Below are positions 1-6,980 of a stretch of DNA of 17,259 nt, piece by piece. The position numbers were made by a program, and so were the translations under genes. The stretch's first letter is position 1. Each line of letters begins with the position of its first letter. The stretch is from an uncultured Parabacteroides sp. (lineage in GTDB: Bacteria; Bacteroidota; Bacteroidia; Bacteroidales; Tannerellaceae). The DNA lies in NCBI GenBank assembly GCA_900770835.1, contig CAAGLQ010000059.1, positions 1 to 17,259 of the forward strand. The letters are read 5' to 3'. The notes under the pieces were generated by a model, which saw only the letters and a list, made by a program, of their open reading frames with translations, was not told the DNA's origin and did not search any database.

Positions 1-539
1 ACCACCATACGAGTGGGCAAACCGCTGTTCTTCTCTAACTGCAAGACCACTTTCGCCAAGTCGCTCTTTTTCTTCGGAGTCAACTCTATATCATAGGCCA
101 TCTTACCATTGACCGCCGTACTCTCCCCTTTATAGACCGCCGTGAAACCCTTCTTGTAGGTGCGCAACAACAGCGCCGGATTGGTAAAAGGCAGCTCCTC
201 AGCTGTCGGAGTCGTCACATTCACCTCCTCATTGTGCTCCACATAGCTCCACTGCGTTTGGCCATCAAACCAGGTGATCATGCCCGGCAACTCCAAGCGA
301 AACTTATCGCCCCGCATCTGGATCGTACCTTCCATACGATCACCTCCCCCCTCACCAGAAGTCTGTAAGGTAAAAACAGCCTTAATGCCATTGGATTGCG
401 TATATTGGGTTGCAGCCTTGTCCAACAAAGTCGCTGCATTTTGTGCCTCCGCTGCCAACGAGAAGCCAAGCAACAGGGCTAAGATCAGCCCAAGGGTAGT
501 CAACATACGGCACCATTCTATCTGATCAATTCTCTTCAT
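1..539 (-). CDS. lolA: LolA-like outer-membrane lipoprotein carrier protein (partial, C-terminus beyond window)
   Basis: This is an open frame of 179 codons reading from the ATG at 537-539 out through position 1. It starts with a secretory signal: a charged start (MKRIDQ), a hydrophobic core (LGLILALLLGFSLA) and a likely signal peptidase I site after AEA, about residue 32. A second Met at residue 12 (position 506) directly before the hydrophobic core is an alternative start. The mature part shows the LolA pattern of short beta strands: a segment of about 25 residues after the signal, then TIQMRGDKFRLELPGMITWFDGQTQWSY, typical of LolA/DUF4292-like folds. Known LolA proteins shuttle lipoproteins across the periplasm from LolCDE to the outer membrane. 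The start lies 4 bp after the ftsK stop, so the two are almost surely one transcript. The last roughly 30 to 40 residues are missing. The fold assignment is fairly firm; a true LolA role is inferred. Confidence 0.75.
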   Translation of the reverse strand, partial: MKRIDQIEWCRMLTTLGLILALLLGFSLAAEAQNAATLLDKAATQYTQSNGIKAVFTLQTSGEGGGDRMEGTIQMRGDKFRLELPGMITWFDGQTQWSYVEHNEEVNVTTPTAEELPFTNPALLLRTYKKGFTAVYKGESTAVNGKMAYDIELTPKKKSDLAKVVLQLEKNSGLPTRMV

Positions 540-543
540 GCTT

Positions 544-3045
544 CTATTTTAATGCGTTCAACAGTTGCTCCAACGAATACTCATCTTGAATCAAGACCTG
601 GCGCGCCTTGCTGCCCTCAAAAGGCCCGACAATGCCTGCTACCTCCAACTGATCCATCAAACGTCCCGCACGGTTGTAACCAATCGCAAACTTACGTTGG
701 ATCAACGAGGTAGATCCCTGCTGCTGAATCACGATCAAACGAGCCGCCTCCTCAAAAAGCGGGTCACGGTCAGACAGATCCACATTGCCACTGCCCTTCT
801 CCTCGCCTCCTTCGCCTACATACTCCGGCAAGAGGAAGGCTGTCGGATAACCGGCCTGCTCGCTGATGAAATTGACAATGCGCTCCACCTCCGGCGTATC
901 CACAAAGGCACACTGTACACGGGTAGTCTCTCCGCCTTGCGAGAAGAGCAAATCGCCTCGACCGATCAACTGATTCGCACCCGGCGCATCAAGGATCGTA
1001 CGGGAATCGACCATCTGCATCACACGGAACGCCATACGAGCCGGGAAGTTCGCCTTGATGATACCGGTAATGATATTGGTAGAGGGACGCTGGGTAGCGA
1101 TAATCATGTGAATACCAACGGCACGCGCCTTTTGGGCGATACGGGCAATCGGTGTCTCGATCTCCTTGCCCGCCTGCATGATCAAATCGCCAAACTCATC
1201 AATAATCACCACGATGAACGGCATGAACTTATGTCCCTTCTCCGGATTCAGATGACGAGAGATAAACTTCGCATTGTATTCCTTGATATTACGCACATGC
1301 GCCTTCATCAGCAACTCGTAGCGATCGTCCATCTCTTTACATACGGAATTAAGCGTCATGATCACCTTCGTGCAGTCGGTAATCACCGCCTTGTCCGCAT
1401 CGGGCAGCTTCGCCAAGTAATGACGCTCCAGCTCCGCATAGATACCAAACTCTACCATCTTCGGATCGACCAAGACAAACTTCAGTTCCGACGGATGCTT
1501 GCGATAGAGCAACGAGGTGATGATCGCATTCAATCCCACAGACTTACCCTGTCCGGTCGCACCAGCCACCAAAAGGTGGGGCATCTTGCAGAGATCAAAC
1601 ATGAAAATATCATTCGTGATGGTCTTGCCCAGCACCACGGGCAGATCATACTTAGACTCCTGGAACTTACGAGTGGCGATCACCGACTGCATGGAGACAA
1701 TCTGCGGATCCTTGTTGGGCACCTCAATACCGATCGTTCCCTTACCCGGCATCGGGGCAATGATACGAATGCCTAACGCCGAAAGACTCAAGGCAATATC
1801 GTCCTCCAGGTTCTTAATCTTAGCAATACGTACACCGGTATCAGGCACCACCTCATACAGGGTAATCGTCGGACCTACCGTAGCCTTGATATTGGCAATG
1901 CTGATACCAAAGCTCTCCAAAGTCTGGCGAATGCGTTGCTGGTTAGCCTCTTGCTCATCCATATCCACCTGACGATCGGTTACGTCATATTTCTTCAACA
2001 GGTCGAGCGTCGGATTGCGAAAGGTAGAGAGATCCAGCTTCGGATCGTAATCGCCTTGTCCCGAAGCGTCATACTCCTCGTCGCCTTGCGGCACCTCCAC
2101 CGTGAAATCCGTTTGCGGTGTCGAGTCAGGTTCCTCTTTAGGATCCTCCTCCACGAAATCGGGCTCTTTAGCAATCGTCACCTCAAAATCGGTCGACCGT
2201 TTTCGTTCCGCCTCTTCGCGCTGTTCGTCCTGCTTACGCAGCTCAGCCTCAGTATCAAACAACGGTTCCTCTTCCGGTCCCTCAGCTATCGACCCATCGG
2301 TAGGCTCTTCCTCCACCTGAGAAAAAGGTTCAGCAACGATCAGCTGTTTCTCCTCTTCTTCCATCTCCGTTGACGCAGGATTAACAGCCGTTTTCTCATG
2401 CGTTAACCGCCGTTTTGCCCAACCGAAAGAGAAGATTTTCTGCAAGAAAGGTATCGTTTGCTTGCTGGTGAACACCGCGATAATCAGCAAGGTGCCCAAC
2501 AGAAGCAAGATCGTTCCCGGAATACCGATGTTCGTAATCAGAATCTCGGAGATATAATAACCATGCTGACCTCCTAAATAAATAAAGGTATCCTCATAGC
2601 CACTGATGAACACAAAGGCAAAAAAGATGGAGCCCCAAATCAGGGTAGCCGCGCTAAACAAGAAGCGACGCAGCAGAGAAACTTGTGTCAAGTTCATGAG
2701 CTTGGCCCCCAATGAACCCAAGAAAAAAAGAATCATGAAAGAGGAGATGCCGAACCAACGGTTCATCAATAGATCGGAGAGATAGGCACCACGCACACCT
2801 GTCCAGTTCTCAACCGTTCCCCGGTTGGCCACTAAGTCACTGACCGGAATATTCTCGATTTTACTTTGATCCGCCGCTCCGGTGAAGAAGAAGGAGATCA
2901 GCGAAAGACCTACATAAATCGTCAAGAAAGAGAGAATCAGACCTGTAATGAAGCGGGTACGCTCATTCGTGAAAAAGGCCTTAACACTACTCATCCATCC
3001 TGACCCTGACGGTCTTTGCTTAGAAGTGCTTACTTTCTTTGTCAT
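544..3045 (-). CDS. ftsK: DNA translocase FtsK/SpoIIIE
   Basis: The 833-residue protein has the full FtsK plan. Four membrane helices lie near residues 32-54, 98-115, 128-150 and 172-192. A highly acidic, low-complexity linker spans about 215-340. The RecA-like motor covers about 370-730. Walker A is GATGQGKS (495-502) and Walker B is IVVIIDE (611-617), followed by the conserved ATQRPS segment (650-655). The C-terminal winged-helix gamma domain (about 757-833) would recognise KOPS-like sequences and touch XerCD at dif. FtsK family members pump chromosome ends through the closing septum and activate dimer resolution. The linker is short compared with E. coli FtsK, as is common in Bacteroidota. 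The lolA-like gene follows 4 bp downstream. A possible promoter lies at 3069-3076, and the terminator of the upstream operon separates ftsK from it. All key residues are present. Confidence 0.97.
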   Translation of the reverse strand: MTKKVSTSKQRPSGSGWMSSVKAFFTNERTRFITGLILSFLTIYVGLSLISFFFTGAADQSKIENIPVSDLVANRGTVENWTGVRGAYLSDLLMNRWFGISSFMILFFLGSLGAKLMNLTQVSLLRRFLFSAATLIWGSIFFAFVFISGYEDTFIYLGGQHGYYISEILITNIGIPGTILLLLGTLLIIAVFTSKQTIPFLQKIFSFGWAKRRLTHEKTAVNPASTEMEEEEKQLIVAEPFSQVEEEPTDGSIAEGPEEEPLFDTEAELRKQDEQREEAERKRSTDFEVTIAKEPDFVEEDPKEEPDSTPQTDFTVEVPQGDEEYDASGQGDYDPKLDLSTFRNPTLDLLKKYDVTDRQVDMDEQEANQQRIRQTLESFGISIANIKATVGPTITLYEVVPDTGVRIAKIKNLEDDIALSLSALGIRIIAPMPGKGTIGIEVPNKDPQIVSMQSVIATRKFQESKYDLPVVLGKTITNDIFMFDLCKMPHLLVAGATGQGKSVGLNAIITSLLYRKHPSELKFVLVDPKMVEFGIYAELERHYLAKLPDADKAVITDCTKVIMTLNSVCKEMDDRYELLMKAHVRNIKEYNAKFISRHLNPEKGHKFMPFIVVIIDEFGDLIMQAGKEIETPIARIAQKARAVGIHMIIATQRPSTNIITGIIKANFPARMAFRVMQMVDSRTILDAPGANQLIGRGDLLFSQGGETTRVQCAFVDTPEVERIVNFISEQAGYPTAFLLPEYVGEGGEEKGSGNVDLSDRDPLFEEAARLIVIQQQGSTSLIQRKFAIGYNRAGRLMDQLEVAGIVGPFEGSKARQVLIQDEYSLEQLLNALK

Positions 3046-3068
3046 AGCTTATCTGTTCGTAATGCTCG

Positions 3069-3076
3069 CGAAAGTA
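3069..3076 (-). promoter_or_regulatory. Possible ftsK promoter (-7 element)
   Basis: On the minus strand this reads TACTTTCG, one base from the Bacteroidota -7 consensus TAnnTTTG, 23 bp before the ftsK ATG. I found no clear TTG at the expected 19-21 bp upstream, so this is a weak call resting on the element and its position between the upstream terminator and ftsK. Confidence 0.35.
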
Positions 3077-3110
3077 CACAAAATATCCCTAATCGCATGG
3101 CCACTGTTCG

Positions 3111-3165
3111 AAAAAGAAAAAGCGAGGGAGACACCCGAAGCCCTTCCTTCACGCTGTCTCCCTCG
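3111..3165 (-). terminator. Rho-independent terminator of the aldo/keto reductase-polyferredoxin operon
   Basis: A perfect 11-bp inverted repeat pairs CGAGGGAGACA at 3123-3133 with TGTCTCCCTCG at 3155-3165, around a 21-base loop. On the minus strand the stem is followed by a pyrimidine run (CTTTTTCTTTTT). It begins 8 bp after the polyferredoxin stop, so it closes that operon and insulates ftsK. Confidence 0.88.
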
Positions 3166-3172
3166 TTTATGT

Positions 3173-4732
3173 TTAAATGGTGCGATGGGCCTCATGCCCT
3201 TGCACATAAATCGCCGTATGCGGACGAGCCGGACACAGGTGCTCGCAGGCACCACAGCCAATACAGGTCTCCACATTGATCACCGGAATCTTCAATGACT
3301 CCGGATCATCCGGATTCTTGGGCACCATCTGAATAGACTTGGTCGGGCAATGGCGCTCGCAGTTGCCACAGCTCTTGCCATCCGTGTTCACGATACAGAG
3401 ATCCTGCACCCACACAGCATGACCAATCTGAATAGCCGACTTCTCGGCTGTCGTGATCGGCTTAATGGCTCCAGCCGGACATACCTCAGAGCACTTCGTA
3501 CATTCCGGACGACAATAGCCTCGCTCGTAAGACATCATCGGCTGCATCAAGGTCAGCAAGCTGCCGGAAGGACGCAACACATGATTCTCACAGACAGAGA
3601 CACACAGCTGGCAACCGGTGCAATGCTGCGTCAAGTTCTTGAGGCTCAACGAACCCGGAGGCGTCAGCGGAGAGACCCGATCCGGCTCCTCTCGCTCCTT
3701 GATCGGAGCCAAACCACCATCCTTCTGCATCGCCATGAAATCCTCCAACGTCTTGCGTTGCTGTGCGTTCGCCACCGAGGAGAGCGCTACCACAGCTGTA
3801 GCTGCTAACGCCCTACGGCGAGACAGATCGGAAACCGCTTGATCGCCCTTCGCTTGCGCCCCTTTCGTTGCTGAGGAAGCCTCCGCAGCCACAGGTGCCT
3901 GAACCGCTTTCGTCAGTCGCTCATAGCGTATCGCCCCCTTATGACAGGTTTCCAAACAATCCATACAAGCTACACAACGGCTATAATCAATGGTATGCGA
4001 TTTCGGATCTATACAAGAAGACTTACACTTCTTGGCACACAAGCCACAGCCATTACACTGATCCACATGAATATGCGGTTTCAACAGGGCAAAACGAGAG
4101 AGGAAACCCAAAATAGTTCCCACCGGACAGATCGTGTTGCAATAGGTCCGTCCATTGCGCCAAGCCAACACAGCCAATACAATCAAGGTCAAAGCGGCTA
4201 CCACGAAAGTACCCACACCTTTCACCCAAATATCCACCCGATAGAAGGCATAACTATCCGCACGCTCCGCAAAATAGGCCAACAGATTGTTGCCCGCTTG
4301 ATAAAGCGGAGCGAACAGATTCGAAGCGATACGTCCATAGGCACTATACGGCGAGATCAATGCCACCAAGGAACCCACTCCGGCCAAACAAGCCACCAAG
4401 AAGAGGGCCAACACGGTATAGCGCAAGATGTTCTTCGCCGGGGAATAGGAGAAGCGGAACCGCTTCTTTTTCCGCTGGCCACTGATCCAAGAGATCACAT
4501 CCTGCATCACGCCCAACGGGCAGATCACGGAACAATAAACACGCCCCAGCAACAGGGTTAGCAGGATCAATCCGATCACTACCCCCACATTCAACGCCAA
4601 AAAAGCCGGCCAGAACTGAATCTTTGCCAACCAACCAAACCACTGATGCACCGTCCCCGTGAAATCGAGGAACAGCAACGTGATCAACACAAAGCACACC
4701 GCAGCGGCTATGACTCTTATCTTTCGTAACAT
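3173..4732 (-). CDS. Membrane polyferredoxin, apparent NapH-NapG-type fusion
   Basis: The 519-residue protein has two halves. Residues 1-263 resemble NapH/YccM: four predicted membrane helices (about 5-24, 42-63, 104-127, 171-191), two CxxxCP motifs (C67/C71 and C198/C202), then two [4Fe-4S] ferredoxin motifs (C226-C229-C232-C236 and C253-C256-C259-C263). An Ala-rich linker (about 275-303) leads to SRRR (304-307), a hydrophobic stretch, and an ANA/QQ site (321-325). This looks like an internal Tat signal. The rest holds four more cluster motifs near C371-C381, C407-C418, C446-C462 and C490-C500, as in NapG. In Nap systems NapH takes electrons from quinol inside the membrane and NapG carries them in the periplasm. 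The gene starts 19 bp after the aldo/keto reductase stop, so the two are co-transcribed, and the reductase is the likely electron acceptor. The fusion and the partner role are inferred. A plain YccM-like 4Fe-4S protein is the conservative reading. Confidence 0.85.
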   Translation of the reverse strand: MLRKIRVIAAAVCFVLITLLFLDFTGTVHQWFGWLAKIQFWPAFLALNVGVVIGLILLTLLLGRVYCSVICPLGVMQDVISWISGQRKKKRFRFSYSPAKNILRYTVLALFLVACLAGVGSLVALISPYSAYGRIASNLFAPLYQAGNNLLAYFAERADSYAFYRVDIWVKGVGTFVVAALTLIVLAVLAWRNGRTYCNTICPVGTILGFLSRFALLKPHIHVDQCNGCGLCAKKCKSSCIDPKSHTIDYSRCVACMDCLETCHKGAIRYERLTKAVQAPVAAEASSATKGAQAKGDQAVSDLSRRRALAATAVVALSSVANAQQRKTLEDFMAMQKDGGLAPIKEREEPDRVSPLTPPGSLSLKNLTQHCTGCQLCVSVCENHVLRPSGSLLTLMQPMMSYERGYCRPECTKCSEVCPAGAIKPITTAEKSAIQIGHAVWVQDLCIVNTDGKSCGNCERHCPTKSIQMVPKNPDDPESLKIPVINVETCIGCGACEHLCPARPHTAIYVQGHEAHRTI

Positions 4733-4751
4733 ACTTCCGTTATTTTAGCGT

Positions 4752-6176
4752 TCAACCATTCTTTTTCAACTCCTCCACAAACTGGTCAATCCGTCGCATC
4801 TCCGCAGGAATGTCAATGCTTTGCGGACAATGCGGGCTACACTCGTTGCACCCCGTGCAATGATCGGCCTGACGCAACTTGGGCACACTGCGGTCATACC
4901 CGACCAAGAAAGCCCGACGAGCCTTCGCATAGTTCTCGTCCTGATCGCTTCGAGGCACGTTGCCCTGGTTTACACATTTATTATAATGCAGCAAAATGCC
5001 CGGAATATCCAACGCATAGGGGCAGGGCATACAATACTTGCAATCGTTGCAGGGCACAGTCGGATACTTCATCATCAGCTGCGCTGTCTCCTCCAAGAAC
5101 TGCAAATCTTCGGCCGTTAATGGATCCAGCGGAGAATAGGTACGGATATTGTCCTGCAAATGCTCCATGTAGGTCATGCCGCTCAACACGGTCATTACCC
5201 CCTCGTGCGTTCCCGCAAAACGGAATGCCCAAGAGGCCACGCTGTTGTCCGGTCGCTTTTGTTTCAAACGAGCCACGATGTGATCAGGCACACTCGAGAG
5301 GCGACCACCCAAGAGCGGCTCCATGATTACCGCCGGAATGCCTCGTTTATGCAACTCATTATACAGATACTCCGCATTGGTATTGCGTGGATTAATCTCC
5401 TTCGCATGGTGCCAATCCAAATAGTTCAGCTGGATCTGCACGAAATCCCACTTAAACTCATCATGACGGGAAAGCATGTAGTCGAACACCTTCACGTCGC
5501 CATGATAAGAGAAGCCCAAGTTGCGAATCCGTCCGGCCTCCCGCTCCTTCAAGAGAAAATCCAACAGGCCATTATCAAAGAAACGCTCCATCAGGAACGG
5601 CATACCGTTTCCACCACCGATCGTATGCAGCAGGTAATAATCGAAATAATCGGTCTGCAACATCTTGCGGGAGTTCTCATACATTTGCAGGGAAGCCTGA
5701 TACAGCTCCCTTGGCGAAAGCCCCTGCCCCGCTAATCGTTGATTAGACATCTTGGTGGCCAAGAAATAGCTATTACGAGGATGACGAACCAACGCCTTGC
5801 CGGTAGCCTCCTCTGACATACCTTGCAGATAAGGGGGTGCCGTGTCGAAATAGTTCACGCCATGCGCGATCGCATAATCCACCAAGCGATTAACCGCCTC
5901 TTGGTCGATCACATCCTTACCTCCTTCACCCTTAATCATGGGCCAACGCATACAGCCATAGCCCAACAACGAGACCACATCCCCCGAAGTGGGATTCTTT
6001 CTGTAGGTCATCTTGTCAGTCGGCACCTCGCCCAAGGCTTTCGAGGCCGCTCCCGGCTCACTTTTGGAGCCACACCCGTAAAGGGCGGCAGATGAAGCGA
6101 CAGCCCCCCCTCCCATCACTTTCAAGAAGTGGCGGCGGTTCATCTCAATAGATTTCTCTTGTCGTTCGTCGCACAT
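4752..6176 (-). CDS. Tat-type lipoprotein aldo/keto reductase with C-terminal 4Fe-4S dicluster domain
   Basis: The 474-residue protein begins with MNRRHFLK (from residue 12), a hydrophobic stretch, and LYGC at 32-35. This is a twin-arginine signal combined with a lipobox, so the mature protein should be a lipid-anchored, exported protein folded before export. The ATG at residue 12 (position 6143) would give a conventional signal and may be the true start. The aldo/keto reductase barrel (about 55-345) keeps the catalytic tetrad: D111 in NYFDTA, Y116, K142 in LATK and H184 in YLLH. The C-terminus has ferredoxin Cys groups C376-C379-C382-C385-P and C440-C443-C446-C450-P. Cytosolic family members reduce carbonyls with NADPH. 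Here the exported location and the polyferredoxin encoded 19 bp downstream suggest ferredoxin-delivered electrons instead. The substrate is unknown. The promoter is at 6213-6242. Confidence 0.9.
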   Translation of the reverse strand: MCDERQEKSIEMNRRHFLKVMGGGAVASSAALYGCGSKSEPGAASKALGEVPTDKMTYRKNPTSGDVVSLLGYGCMRWPMIKGEGGKDVIDQEAVNRLVDYAIAHGVNYFDTAPPYLQGMSEEATGKALVRHPRNSYFLATKMSNQRLAGQGLSPRELYQASLQMYENSRKMLQTDYFDYYLLHTIGGGNGMPFLMERFFDNGLLDFLLKEREAGRIRNLGFSYHGDVKVFDYMLSRHDEFKWDFVQIQLNYLDWHHAKEINPRNTNAEYLYNELHKRGIPAVIMEPLLGGRLSSVPDHIVARLKQKRPDNSVASWAFRFAGTHEGVMTVLSGMTYMEHLQDNIRTYSPLDPLTAEDLQFLEETAQLMMKYPTVPCNDCKYCMPCPYALDIPGILLHYNKCVNQGNVPRSDQDENYAKARRAFLVGYDRSVPKLRQADHCTGCNECSPHCPQSIDIPAEMRRIDQFVEELKKNG

Positions 6177-6212
6177 AGCTAATAAGTTTATTTAATAGTT
6201 TTTATGCGAAAG

Positions 6213-6242
6213 CAAAAATAGAAATTATTTTTGGGTTAGCAA
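6213..6242 (-). promoter_or_regulatory. Promoter of the aldo/keto reductase-polyferredoxin operon
   Basis: On the minus strand TTG (6240-6242) is followed 19 bp later by TATTTTTG (6213-6220), an exact match to the Bacteroidota TTTG/TTG-N19-21-TAnnTTTG promoter. The predicted transcription start near 6206 leaves a leader of about 30 bases before the first ATG. Confidence 0.7.
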
Positions 6243-6315
6243 GAAGCTATTACCCTATTAACGAAAAATATCTCCCCAGTTAGAAAAAAATGTCGCTCCA
6301 ATTAGGAAAAAATGT
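6235..6315. repeat. 22-bp phased direct repeats upstream of the aldo/keto reductase promoter
   Basis: RTTAR cores occur at 6235-6239 (gttag), 6257-6261 (attaa), 6279-6283 (gttag) and 6301-6305 (attag), exactly 22 bp apart. The two distal copies extend to an 18-bp match with two mismatches (6276-6293 and 6298-6315, ending AAAAAATGT); the unit at 6254-6271 is more diverged. Relative to the predicted start, the units lie at about -31, -57, -79 and -101 on one helix face, a layout expected of activator or response-regulator sites. Confidence 0.6.
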
Positions 6316-6348
6316 ACTACGATGTAGTCGCGCAAATGCACCGTAGTA
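6315..6348. repeat. Inverted repeat in the divergent intergenic region
   Basis: TACTACGATG at 6315-6324 is repeated in inverted orientation at 6339-6348 with one mismatch (TACTACGGTG on the minus strand). It sits between the two divergent promoters and immediately next to the last 22-bp unit. It could be an operator for either side. A small nested hairpin (actac-gat-gtagt) is also present. Confidence 0.4.
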
Positions 6349-6378
6349 TATTCAAGCAAGGCGTTGAAATTTTTTTTG

Positions 6379-6407
6379 TATTTTCGCGCACGTTATGTTT
6401 TACATAA
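6379..6407 (+). promoter_or_regulatory. Likely promoter and 5'-proximal hairpin of the DUF5063 operon
   Basis: TATTTTCG at 6379-6386 is one base from TAnnTTTG. No well-placed -33 TTG is seen. Seven bases further on, where transcription should begin, lies a perfect TTATGT-TTT-ACATAA inverted repeat (6393-6407). The remaining leader to the ATG at 6426 is A-rich with no strong Shine-Dalgarno site. Confidence 0.5.
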
Positions 6408-6425
6408 AAAAGGCAAACAGCTGAA

Positions 6426-6980
6426 ATGACAAACGAAAACAATCCGATATACGAACGAAACACGCTGGAATTTGTGACCGTAGCACTGGAGTATTGCAGC
6501 TTCGTCGAGAAAGTGGGCGATAAAGGGCTCTTCGATTTTGTGGATAAAGCCACAAAATTGCTGCCTTTGCTATACTTGAAAGCCTTGCTTTTACCAGAAA
6601 TCGAAAGCGAAGAGGACACAATTCTTGAACTGACCGTGACGGAAGAGATGTATGAAAGCGTTCGTCAACGGATCGCCACCCTCTTAGGCGAACGGGACAC
6701 CTATTTAGAGACGTTCCAAGAGGACATGCGCTACAGTGACACCCCCATTGCCGCTTCTATCTCAGAGAACCTGGCAGATGTTTATCAAGACACCGGCAAC
6801 TTTGTAGCCCTTTTTCGCCAAGAGAACGAAGAAGCCATGCGAGAAGTCATCGCGCTCTGCGCACAAAACTTTCGGGATTATTGGGGTGAGCGATTGCTCA
6901 ATGCCCTAAAGGCATTGCACGCCGTGCGTTTCAGCGGAGATGAGGATATGCAACCTATTGAAGAGGAAGAGCAAGCATGA
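6426..6980 (+). CDS. DUF5063 domain-containing protein
   Basis: This 184-residue, mostly helical, acidic protein has no signal peptide and no membrane segment, so it is cytoplasmic. It resembles the Bacteroidota DUF5063 family, with patterns such as LEFVTVALEYCSFVE near the start, LLPLLYLKALLLPEIES in the middle and FRDYWGERLLNALKALH near the end, followed by an acidic tail (EEEEQ). I see no catalytic motif. Its stop overlaps the start of the exonuclease gene by 4 bp (ATGA), a sign of translational coupling. The steady linkage with the exonuclease and rRNA methyltransferase suggests a role in RNA processing or ribosome maturation, perhaps as an adaptor, but this is guilt by association only. 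The family call comes from recognition of the sequence type and was not confirmed by a search. Confidence 0.85.
   Translation: MTNENNPIYERNTLEFVTVALEYCSFVEKVGDKGLFDFVDKATKLLPLLYLKALLLPEIESEEDTILELTVTEEMYESVRQRIATLLGERDTYLETFQEDMRYSDTPIAASISENLADVYQDTGNFVALFRQENEEAMREVIALCAQNFRDYWGERLLNALKALHAVRFSGDEDMQPIEEEEQA

Noticed and set aside
565..1776. A 403-codon open frame on the plus strand opposite ftsK
   Set aside because: It is antisense to the conserved FtsK motor, its translation is rich in Arg, His and Leu without any domain, and it has no promoter. It is a by-product of codon bias in ftsK.
3941..4561. A 206-codon plus-strand frame opposite the polyferredoxin gene
   Set aside because: The minus-strand frame has spaced Cys motifs and membrane helices; the plus-strand product is a shadow without recognisable features.
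6317..6619. A minus-strand frame of 100 codons overlapping the DUF5063 start and its promoter
   Set aside because: It overlaps the well-supported DUF5063 gene and its leader, and its translation is Ser- and Cys-rich with no family likeness.
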